From Loripinus fragilis (lineage: Eukaryota; Mollusca; Bivalvia; Lucinida; Lucinidae), in contig OZ026525.1 in the NCBI GenBank assembly GCA_964019695.1, forward strand, positions 62,404,253 to 62,468,252: 64,000 nt of DNA, written 5' to 3'. This document shows, piece after piece, positions 55,800-64,000 of the stretch (position 1 is its first letter; each line of letters opens with the position of its first letter). The notes under the pieces are model-generated. The model was not told the origin of the DNA and did no database searches. It saw only the letters and a list, made by a program, of their open reading frames with translations. The position numbers were made by a program, and so were the translations under genes.

Positions 55800-55995
55800 T
55801 CTTGCTCAAGGACCACCACGCAGTGACGCCGGTGAGGCTCAAACCAGCGTGCTTGACTCGAGACTAAAGGGCCGCGGGTTCGAGCCTAGTCCGCGTCACT
55901 GCGTTGTGGTCATTGAGCAAGACACATTTATCCTAGCTTAGTACTGGTTCAACCCAGGAAGACCCGTCCCTGTTTAACTGAAAGATTGTTGTTGG
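55800..55995 (+). mobile_element. Head-to-head SINE pair
   Basis: A minus-oriented fragment (55800-55848, CTTGCTCAAGGACCACCACG...GAGGCTCAAACC) abuts a plus-oriented copy (55845-55995) with GTGCTTGACTCGAGACTAAA, GGGTTCGAGCC, CTGGTTCAACCCAGGAAGAC and a TTGGAACGTAAAGAA tail. Both belong to the 19960 SINE family. Confidence 0.72.
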
Positions 55996-56525
55996 AACGT
56001 AAAGAACCAAATCAAACAAAAAAGACCTTTATTGAAAACCGTATAAAGTTTCAAATGGTTAAGCAAAAAATCATGGAGGAGTTGTGTTTACAAGGTACCT
56101 AATACCACTACACCTTAGTAGTTTCAAAATTCGAAAAGAGTTTAAGTTAAAATTGCAAAAAAAGACCAAGGAAATCAGATTTCTTAAAACACACAAAAAA
56201 TCAGATTTCTAAAAACGCACGTGCATATCTTCAGACCATTACTGTAACACGTATGAGGTTGAGATGCGTTTACAAGGTACCTTTACCTATACACTTTTGT
56301 AGTAATAGCGCTTGGAAGTTAAAAGCGGTATTTTTTTAATCAGATTTCAACAGCCACCAGTTTTTTTTTGCCACACCAGAATTTGGCAAAATCACATCAT
56401 CTTTCTAGTGGTGCAAAAGGCTCAAAACCACTAAAATACAAAAATACAGACATAAGGGAGCAAAACATATATAATTATGACTAAAAAAATATATGCCATC
56501 ATAATGAAAAAAATGGTCAAAGTCA
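55996..56525. other. Unassigned, weak internal repetition
   Basis: Two diverged direct copies of a block with ACAAGGTACCT..TACC and ACACTTTTGTAGTA (around 56090 and 56270), also resembling 55600-55740. Period about 175 bp. No coding evidence. Confidence 0.4.
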
Positions 56526-56985
56526 AAAATCCCGCGGGGTTTTCCAAAAAACCCGCGGGGTTTTTAAAACCCCGCGGGGTTTTTAAAACCCTGCGCGGGG
56601 GTTTTCCCCCACATTTTCAAATGGGGGAAAAACCCCGCAGGGTTTTTTCAAAAAAATAAATATCAAAATAAGTTCAAGAAATAAGTTTGTTTGATTGTAA
56701 TTATTTCAGAAAATGATTGGTAAGGCTTAATTCCAACCTTTAATTTCCCCCGCGGGGTTTTTCTCCCATTTCAGATTGTGGGGGAAAAACCCCGCAGGGT
56801 TTTTTAAAAAAATAAAAAGGTTTGTTTTTAATTGTATTGCTTTACAAAACAATATAGAAGCTGAATTGAAGTTTTTCTCATCATTTGAAGCCTTTCAAGC
56901 AAAATAAAAAGAAACCCGCGGGGGAAAACCCCCGCGGGGTTTTTCCCCCACAAAATGAAATGGGAGAAAAACCCTGCGGGGTATT
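56526..56985. repeat. Clusters of CCCCGCGGGG palindromes
   Basis: Three blocks (56526-56660, 56745-56815, 56915-56985) made of AACCCCGCGGGGTTTT-type palindromes and TTTTCCCCCA...TGGGGGAAAA inverted pairs, embedded in AT-rich DNA. Each block could fold on itself, and pairs of blocks could pair with each other. Confidence 0.82.
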
Positions 56986-57087
56986 CACCAAAGAGTGATT
57001 ATCAGTTTTATTAATGATTGAGATCAGTTATACATTTAGAGCTCATATTATTTAAGTTTTTACAGTAATTAAAGGCCATAAAACAAT

Positions 57088-57148
57088 TCTCTCGATGACC
57101 CCTCCCCCCCCCCCCAACCCTTGTCTGCCACCCCCCCCCCCTCGTCTG
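57088..57148. repeat. Poly(C) tracts
   Basis: Two C runs of about 10-12 bases separated by AACCCTTGTCTGCCA, repeated as CTCGTCTGCCA. Confidence 0.8.
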
Positions 57149-57234
57149 CCATGCACTGCATCAGCGGTGATCACTACCAAGTTTGCACCACCGAACGGCC
57201 CAAAAAATAGTGTTCAGGTAGCACTGATATTATT

Positions 57235-57330
57235 TGTTTAGCACGATTCATTACATCCCAGTCAACCATTTATCAGTCATGTTAGGATGCGTCTTATGGG
57301 TTGAAACAGTTCTAACAGCAGATAAAAGCA
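57235..57330 (-). mobile_element. SINE tail fragment
   Basis: ACATCCCAGTCAACCATTTA, TCAGTCATGTTAGGATG and GGGTTGAAACAGTTCTAA match the tail/body of the 19960 SINE family in minus orientation. The head is missing. Confidence 0.6.
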
Positions 57331-58224
57331 CTAATATTAATAACGGCCATTGCAGTACCTGTCATACATAACTGCAATCTTATAAACTGGTTCATATGTA
57401 GTACATTGACAGACAGTGCAGACCAGGATCAGATGCAGCAGAATGTAGCATCTGATCACGGTCTTCATTGATTGTTTAGGAATCATAGAATGGGTTGGGC
57501 ATCAAGAAATTTGGGTCTTTTCTACAACCCTGTGTGTATCCTATAGAAAGATCCTGGTCTAAAGCAGACCAATTTCACAGATCTTAATTGATGTACCAAT
57601 TCCGGCTACACAGTGTCTTTCATGCATCCAAGGGTCCATGACGGGGGTCGCGCCTATAGCAATGCACCAAACTCCTGGGGAGTGTACAGGAAGATAGAGT
57701 ACGGATTGGGTAGTTAAAAAAACTAAGATGGCAGATTGATTACTAAATCTGCATGACATTCTATTTTCTACTAGTTACAGAGGTATAGTGAGATTTACAA
57801 GAAAAGTATTACTGGAATGTGCTCACTTTGACAACTAGCTGATGAAAGGTAAATTGATTTTGCCTTGTCAATTAGTTTTTAGCTACTTTCATTTTGCCTA
57901 CAAGCTGACAAGTTCCCCACCCCCTGGCCCTGCCTCTGTAGACAGAAAATAACCAGTGATTAACTGTGATTTGCAAATAAATTTGTGTTGAGTTGAGTGA
58001 AAGAGTTGACTACTTGCGAGACAATACAGTCAAAGGGCTGTTAATAACAATAAAAGCTTACATAAACTTTTGCACTGTCACATTTTTAAACAACAATTTT
58101 TAAGCCGGTACAGACAAACCATTGGCAGAACAGATGGAACGGGGCCACTGGGGACCGAGCTTGTTGTGTTAAAGTCAATTGTGACAGTACAATGTATCGA
58201 TGTAGATGTATATGTACAGTCGAT
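57331..58224. other. Mostly unassigned; one hairpin module
   Basis: Contains a hairpin module at 57410-57480 (GACAGACAGTGCAGACCAGG...CATCTGATCACGGTCTTC). A 66-residue minus frame at 57559-57759 (containing SPGVWCIAIGATPVMDPWM) looks compositionally protein-like but matches no family I know and has no clear splice sites. Confidence 0.35.
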
Positions 58225-58911
58225 AGTAGTGGTAGGCCGATTTATCGAGCTCATCGATCATTGGTCATTTTCAGTGAACTGATTAATTGATAGTGGTAGG
58301 CCAATTAATCGAGTTCATCGATCATTGGTCATTTTCAGTGAACTGATTAATTGATCGGTAGTTTTTCAATAATCGATTACTCGGTATAGACATTCTGCTG
58401 CATTGGCCTTAAATTTTCAGCTTGATGTATTTGTTTAATATGACCCTTTCTTGCATTTTCAGTTTCTGGTATGGTCTAAATAATGTAGTGAATGTGTTCT
58501 TTTGGCTAGGGCCCTGTTATTTGACACCTGTGACATGGTTGGCCAATCAACGCAACGCCACAAGGCATCTTCGAAGCACCATGATATGTCCCATATATGT
58601 ATTCTATTTTAGTCGATTAATGATCGATCATTGGTCACTTGTTATTTCTGATGATCGATCATAAAAATCTAGCGGATTCCTACCACTATTAATTGATCGG
58701 TAGTTTTTCAATAATCGATTACTCAGTATAGACCTTCTGCTTCATTGGCCTTCAATTTTTAGCTTGGTGTATTTATTTAATATGACCCTTTTCTGCATTT
58801 TCAGTTTCTGGTATGAACAGCATATGGGTCAAATAATGAACATAGGTTTAGATAAACAAAAGTTTTGAGTGTAAATTGTAAATATATACTAATCCATCAG
58901 TTTGAACATAT

Positions 58912-58975
58912 GTTTTGGGTGCTCAAAAGAACCGTCTTATTGAGAGGGTTCTTTTGAGTACCCACAACATATGTT
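58912..58975. repeat. Foldback hairpin
   Basis: AACATATGTTTTGGGTGCTC...GAACC against GGTTCTTTTGAGTACCCACA, arms of about 28 bp around GTCTTATTGAGA. Confidence 0.75.
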
Positions 58976-59078
58976 TTGGTTGAGAAAATTAATTTTTTGG
59001 TACACACTCTGAACACCTAACATGTCTGGTCAATCAACTTGACCCCGTAAGGCATCTTAGACATACCTGGCATGATAT

Positions 59079-59253
59079 CAGTGATTTTATTTGGGATTTT
59101 GGGAAGCTACCTTTTCCTACACATTTGGGAAAATATTTTATTAAAATTGGGAAAATAAGAGCTAAAATACATGAAATTGGGAAAATAAAGGCCATTTTTG
59201 GATTGGGAATGACCCCCATATACGGCCTCAAAAATGGCCAAATAAAATCACTG
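59079..59253. mobile_element. MITE with CAGTGATTTTATTTGG ends
   Basis: Perfect 16-bp inverted ends CAGTGATTTTATTTGG / CCAAATAAAATCACTG, with GATAT directly on both sides (59074-59078 and 59254-59258). CAGTG ends are common in hAT elements, but those make 8-bp duplications, so the class is open. The interior repeats AATTGGGAAAATA. Confidence 0.85.
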
Positions 59254-59368
59254 GATATGTACCATATATAATATGTATTTTATTTTAGTCGATTAATGAT
59301 TGATCATTGGTCACTTGTTATTTTCAATGATCGATTATAAAAATCCAGCCGATTCCTACCACTAGTCC

Positions 59369-59935
59369 ATAGAACCTCACAACCAGAAGAAATGATGCTG
59401 CATTCTCGGGACTGCCGTGACGTCACAGCCTTAGCGGCACATAAACAATTGTACCAAGGTGAATTGGACAGTGAATTTTAACATTACGGGTAACAGGAAA
59501 ATGATGAAAAACGTGCTGCATTCATTCAAATTCTCTGATTTTTCACCAGTCTGCGCTTAATTCGAAGGAAAAACATTGTCTTTTGTCCCACCACGATTAA
59601 TTTAATTATAATTTCACCGATTATTCACAAATTATTGAAAAACTTGGATGTGGGTGGGGTGAACGGCTATCGGTTTGCGATCATTTAGATGTGATCTCTA
59701 ATGTCTTAGGAGCTTTAACAACAGTAGAACACTCAATGCCTTTGGTACAATATGCAGCCTGTCATAAAAGCTATCCTTTTCAAGAAAAGTTCCCAGCTAT
59801 AGTTATAAGGAATTCAAGCATAATCTCAAGATTTGTATCAATAGGCCTACATGCGGGGATCCAGGAATTTTCGTCAGGTGGGGCGTCCAGGTTTATCTGT
59901 CATAAAAAGATAAAAAATCTTAGACAACGTTTTTC
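59369..59935. other. Unassigned DNA
   Basis: No exon or repeat recognised except a GGGGATCCAGGAATTTTCGT word near 59858 resembling the GCGGATCCAGA family. Confidence 0.35.
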
Positions 59936-61400
59936 TTTGGGTTTTTATGCCCCCAAAGGAACTTTGGGGGGCATATAGTAATTGCACAGTCCGTCCGTGT
60001 GTCCGTCCGTCCCGCTTCGTGTCCGGTGCATATCTCCTAGATTCTTTGAGGTAGGGATTCCAAATTTGGTATGTGGATACATCTTGGGATGGCGGAGTGT
60101 CGCATACCATTTTCGGGTCACTGTGACCTTGACCTCTGACCTAGTTTTTAGAATAATCGTGTCCCGAGCATATCCCTTACATTATTTGAGGTAGGAATTT
60201 CAAATTTGGTGTGTGGATGCATCTTGGGATGACAAAGTGTTGCGTACCATAATTGGGTCACTGTGACCTTGAACTTGACCTCTGATTTAGTTTCTAGAAA
60301 CTGCATTGAGTCTGGTGCATATCTCCTATATTCTTTTAGATAGGAATTCCAAATTTGGTGTGTAAATGCATCTTAGGATGACAGAGTGTCACATACCATT
60401 TTCAGGTCACTATGACCTTGACCGCTGACCTAGTTTTAAGAATTATAATGTCCTGAGCCTATCTCCTACATTCTTTGAGGTAGGAATTCTAAATTTGGTA
60501 TGTGGATACATCTTGGGATTGTGGAGTGCCGCGTACCATTTTTGGGTCACTGTGACCTTGATCTTGACCTCTGACCTAGTTTTTGGAATAATCGTGTCCG
60601 GAGCATATCTCTTATATTATTTGAGGCAGGAATCTCAAATTTGGTGTGAGGATGCATCATGGGATGACAAAGTGTCCCGTACCATAATTGGGTCACTGTG
60701 GCCTTGAACTTGACCTCTGACCTAGTTTCTAGAAACTGCAATGAGTCTGGTGCATATCTCCTATATTCTTAGAGATAGGAATTCCAGATTTGGTGTGTAA
60801 ATGTATCTTGGGATGACAGAGTGTCACATATCATTTTCGGGTCACTGTGACCTTGACCTCTGACCTAGTTTTAAGAATTATTGCGGCAGGAGCCTAAATC
60901 CTAGGATGTGGATGCATCTTGGGATGGCGGAGTATTGTTTACCAATTTCGGGTCACTGTGACCTTGACCTAACCTAGTTTTTAGAATAATCGTGTCTGGA
61001 ACATATCTCTTATATTATTTGGGTAAGGAATCTCAAATTTGGTAAGTGGATGCATCTTGAGATGACGAAGTGCCGTGTACCATAATCGGGTCACTGTGAC
61101 TTTGAACTTGACCTCTGACCTAGTTTTTAGAAACTGTATTGAGTCTGGTGCATATCTCCTATATTATTTGATGTAGGAATCCCAAATTTGGGGTGATGAT
61201 TCCTCTTGGGATGGCAGAGTGGAGCATACCATTTTGGGTCACTTTGACCTTGACATTGACTTCTGGCCACATTTCTAGGTTTTTCCTGTTTGGAGCATAT
61301 CTCCTATATTACAACTTACTTTCCTCAAATGTGTCTTATGCTAGACCAATTCCTTTGGGGGCATTCGTCACGTGTTTGTGACATTTCTTGTTTAGTCCTC
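59936..61400 (+). mobile_element. Satellite-bearing element, copy 2, with higher-order repeat
   Basis: Starts with a hairpin GCCCCCAAAGGAACTTTGGGGGGC and a GTCCGTCCGTGTGTCCGTCC tract, and ends CCTTTGGGGGCATTCGTCAC with GTGACATTTCTTG. Between them are about nine monomers of ~142-147 bp containing GGTCACTGTGACCTTGACCT, CTGACCTAGTTT and CAAATTTGGTGTGTGGATGC. Monomers alternate in three types by the bases after CTAGTTT: AGAATAATCGTGTC, AGAAACTGCATTGAGTC, AAGAATTAT. One monomer near 60861-60968 has an internal deletion. Open frames on both strands reflect the low stop density of the satellite, not genes. Confidence 0.85.
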
Positions 61401-61774
61401 AACTTATTTTACAGAAGTCCAATGGTTTATTTTAAAGAAAATTGTAATTTTCCAAGGATCCAGAGGGGGTCTATCATTTTTTCCAAGGGGAGGCAGGGGC
61501 GTAGCTTGGCTTCAATGAATGTGTAGGCCTAATGGTAGGGGGGTCTGGGGGCATGCTCCCCCAGAAAAATTTTCGGTCCTAGGCTGTCCAAATATGGATT
61601 TTGCGATTATTTCGCACTTATAAATGCGTTCATGCGATTGTTAGAAATTACAGGTAGTTATCACCATCATCGCCCATATGGCCTTATATGCTTATCAAGT
61701 TGGATCAACTTACGGTGCTGAAATGCAAAAACAAAATCATCGACCTGGGAGTCAGGGACAGGTATCATACTCTT

Positions 61775-61994
61775 TTAACCATTAAATGGCCAATCACTAC
61801 AAAAGTAGTTCGCTTTCTCATCTGCTGAATTGTTTTACAAGCGTCTTCGACAAACAGTGAGAGATCCAGATCTGGGTCTACACTGTTTGCCTCAATACTG
61901 ACATTAGTCAATAATATTAGCAAATATATGCAACAGAGGACTAAGGCAAACGCGTCTTTCATTTGCAGTTTTTGGCTGGTGCTTTAAGGGTTAG
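61775..61994. mobile_element. TTAACC-type MITE nested in the hAT relic
   Basis: A 220-bp diverged member of the family at 49568-49735: TTAACCATTAAATGGCCAAT at one end, GCTTTAAGGGTTAG at the other, with a CAAACAGTG...CACTGTTTG hairpin module inside. Confidence 0.78.
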
Positions 61995-62169
61995 AAGGCT
62001 TATAGGAGCCTACATGGTTATATAGCAAGAAGACATGTGACATTGTAATGATCATCCCAAATAAAAGATACAATGTACTGTACATGTATATTGAAAAACA
62101 AGCGACATCAAGTTTCAATATCTAAATGCAGGTAGCAACAAAACTATTAATCACAAGCCAACTTAGAAA

Positions 62170-62414
62170 AAAAAACTAATTTTCTGCATTAAATTTGTCT
62201 GACGCAAACATGTTTATCACCCTGTCAACATCAAGTGTCTGTAGATCATCGCTACAAAGGACAGCCTGGCAGACATCATTGTTGAGCGCAAGTAGTTTTT
62301 AATTCTTTTCATGCTACTTTGGCATGTTGCGGACGTCGGTGGCATGGTCAAAAGGACTCCAATTATGGTGAAAATGCAATTATACAGGTTGCAAAGCTTC
62401 GTGCGATGGTTCAT
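62170..62414 (-). pseudogene. hAT transposase C-terminal dimerisation fragment
   Basis: The frame 62217-62414 contains GVLLTMPPTSATCQSSM, KRIKNYLRSTMMSARLSFVA and a final MIYRHLMLTG. In hAT transposases the dimerisation domain reads L-P-x-S-x-A-x-x-E-R-x-FS..L-x-x-I-K-x-x-x-R-x-x-M-x-x-x-R-L, and this matches with a few-residue deletion after CQSS. A frameshift then leads to DVDRVINMFASDKF in another frame, the usual end of the protein. The DDE catalytic core is absent from the ~1.16-kb element, so it is inactive. Confidence 0.78.
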
Positions 62415-62657
62415 TTCCTATTGGGTAGGCTAGCTACATCACGTGACAGCTCGTCCTGGAACGCAAACAACCGTTCTTCTACAGTGGGTAATGGGTGAAG
62501 TCTGATATCAGGATAATTTGGAATATCTTTCTGATTTACTCACCCCCTACCCCCTCCATTTTATTGCATTTTTGGCGTTTATATTTTTTTTACTTTCTGA
62601 AAAAGTGTAGGCCGCGGCCTACATGGCCTACATGGCCTTAAGGAAGCTACGCCACTG

Positions 62658-64000
62658 GGAGGGGTCCAACTTTTTACAGGGGGGGAGGAGGGGCAATCGC
62701 TTATTCCCTATACCCATATCAGCAGTGTTTCCGCGAGAGTGCGTTTCTTGCGTTTTTGACGATTTATATTTTGTCATTTATAAGTTTCTCTAAAGTAACC
62801 CTTCGCCCGGAATATAAATTCGACAAATTTGCCTTGATTGACTTCTGTTTGGCCAGGCGACACATCCGATTCTCGGAATTCTAGTGTTTTTTTCCTTATC
62901 TTATTGTTTCAAGCTGTATATACCATACATGTACAAATTAATTTGAATAAAATATAATATTTGATCCAATTGAAACCGCTGATGGGTGATTTAAAAAAAA
63001 AATGCATCCGAAGTGTGACATTGGGGGTCAAATTTCAAAATTGCTCTATCATTATCTTTTTTACATCCTCTTAACCAGGGAACATCAAAATTTCAGAAAC
63101 AAATACTGGTTTAAGAATAAAATTTAGGACAATGCTTTAAATTTAATGCTTTAATCATTTTTTCCTTATTTTTTTACAATTCTATAAGCTACACTTAGCT
63201 TGATTATAAACAACACAGGTATGCAGATTTGTAAATATTCTTTCATGAACTGATGAAGTAGTTATGTATACACATTTTCAAAGTAAAATTTAATCTTTCG
63301 CTCAAAATTTGCACTTGTAATAAATTTTTATGTGAAAATACACCCCTGGATTTTCACTGTGTAGAGGAAAAAGTTTTTCTAATTTAAATAATAAGCATGA
63401 TTTTTGTTAAAAATTGTTCTTGGATAACAAGTAGGGTATATGAAAAACATAGAACAAATTTTATTTGAATATATAGGATATAAAACATATTAAACACAAT
63501 AACATATGTTGGTAATGGAATGTGTTACACTTGTGACAAAATCAGAAGAGGGAGTTTCTCCTTTGAATATTTTATCTCTTATAGATTTTATATAGGATGA
63601 AGTGAATTGGCTTCATGGAAATTGATTAAAATGTATCAAAACATAAATCAATTCCCTTTTTTAGCACAAGACTTAAAAAATGAACTATTCAGATTTGTTT
63701 ATTAAGCATAGTTAGGAGTTATAAAATGTTAATGATCAGAAAACAGTTGACAGCACTCATTGTTGGATAAATTATCAATTGAATGATTTGATTGATACCA
63801 TTTTTGCAATTCTAAAGAATCTGTAACAAATTTAAGGCTTAAAAAGAAAGAAATAATTGTGTTACACTTGTGACAAGCATACAAAGGAACTGATTATGAC
63901 CCTTTTGTCTTTTCTTATCTCTTATACTTTATGTAACCTACTATAGTATGTACAACTTAGCATCTTTTTTGGTTTTCTTCATTAAATTCATGTAAATATT
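62658..64000. other. AT-rich DNA with a weak ~340-bp direct repetition
   Basis: GTGTTACACTTGTGACAA occurs at 63520 and 63859, each followed at similar distance by TTTT.TCTTATCTCTTATA-type sequence. This suggests a diverged tandem unit of about 340 bp continuing beyond the window. No coding evidence. Confidence 0.4.

Larger units (their letters stand above)
58225..59368. repeat. Nested TAGTGGTAGG / ATCGATCATTGG repeat cluster
   Basis: A 64-bp unit (AGTGGTAGGCC.ATT.ATCGAG to AACTGATTAATTGAT) is tandem at 58227-58354. A longer block (GATCGGTAGTTTTTCAATAA to TTCAGTTTCTGGTATG) occurs at about 58350-58475 and 58694-58815. Inverted ends ATTCCTACCACTA occur at 58675-58690 and 59355-59368 against TAGTGGTAGG on the left. 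This fits two partly overlapping copies of a TIR element with ends near TAGTGGTAGG. Confidence 0.65.
61494..62657 (-). mobile_element. hAT-type transposon relic
   Basis: The ends CAGGGGCGTAGCTTGGCTT and AGGAAGCTACGCCACTG are inverted repeats of the CAGxGGCGTAGC type common in hAT elements. The minus strand carries a hAT dimerisation-domain remnant near the right end. A TTAACC-type MITE is inserted at 61775-61994. The candidate flanks AGGGGAGG and GGAGGGGT do not form a clean 8-bp duplication. Confidence 0.8.

Noticed and set aside
57559..57759. 66-residue minus-strand frame with SPGVWCIAIGATPVMDPWM
   Set aside because: Looks protein-like, but no family was recognised and no splice sites or neighbouring exon support it.
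59874..60741. Open frames across the 145-bp monomer array
   Set aside because: Frames occur on both strands and repeat with the monomer, as expected from satellite composition.
1..64000. LTR retrotransposon or endogenous retrovirus
   Set aside because: No long direct terminal repeats with an internal gag-pol frame were seen. The one long direct repeat pair (18416 and 33403) is 15 kb apart without retroviral coding sequence between.
1..64000. CRISPR array
   Set aside because: Tandem repeats here have no regular unique spacers, and the window is eukaryotic in character.

Overview
The window reads as non-coding-rich genomic DNA from an animal, most likely a lophotrochozoan and probably a bivalve mollusc. 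This is an inference from the mix of CR1/jockey-type LINEs, tRNA-derived SINEs, decayed Tc1/mariner and hAT copies, a ~145-bp satellite-bearing mobile element, and many short inverted-repeat elements. No bacterial-style gene organisation, CRISPR array, intact tRNA gene or rRNA gene was seen.

One host gene is visible, on the minus strand, as four short exons spread over about 37 kb. They are a CUB-domain C-terminal exon (51514-51648), a complete six-cysteine LDL-receptor class A exon (46239-46370), a transmembrane exon (40752-40846), and a final exon with a PPPPY-containing tail and stop codon (14232-14384). Splice signals flank each junction, and the phases join 1-1, 1-1, then 0-0. The predicted protein is a single-pass receptor with CUB-LDLa-TM-short tail order, like the membrane-proximal half of Neto proteins. 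Its 5' exons are not in view. The last intron (~26.4 kb) is packed with mobile elements.

The rest is repeat DNA. From left to right: a right end of a TGTTGAACC-type element (1-241); a 5'-truncated LINE (1278-3122); several MITEs and foldbacks; a mariner relic with perfect terminal repeats (6275-7281); a nested palindromic composite (12204-13030); a 3.38-kb unit present twice at near identity (18416-21795 and 33403-36780), the second copy sitting exactly at the centre of a pair of ~1.04-kb inverted arms (32367-37820); three small elements with terminal hairpins and exact 9-bp target duplications (22834-24111); a 3.5-kb element with a 6-bp target duplication inserted in an older MITE (24944-28447); two opposed copies of a satellite-bearing element (39292-40560 and 59936-61400), the second with a three-monomer higher-order pattern; two tandem elements rich in CGAT (41857-43022); a second, longer LINE with endonuclease and reverse transcriptase remains (52458-55565); GC-rich CCCCGCGGGG palindrome clusters (56526-56985); and a hAT relic (61494-62657).

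The elements do not form a working pathway with the gene. They are a layered insertion record in and around its introns. The strongest candidates for something undescribed are the giant foldback with its central 3.38-kb cargo, the hairpin-ended 9-bp-TSD family, the nested composite palindrome, and the repeated TE-type open reading frame at 31956-32312 and 43145-43269.
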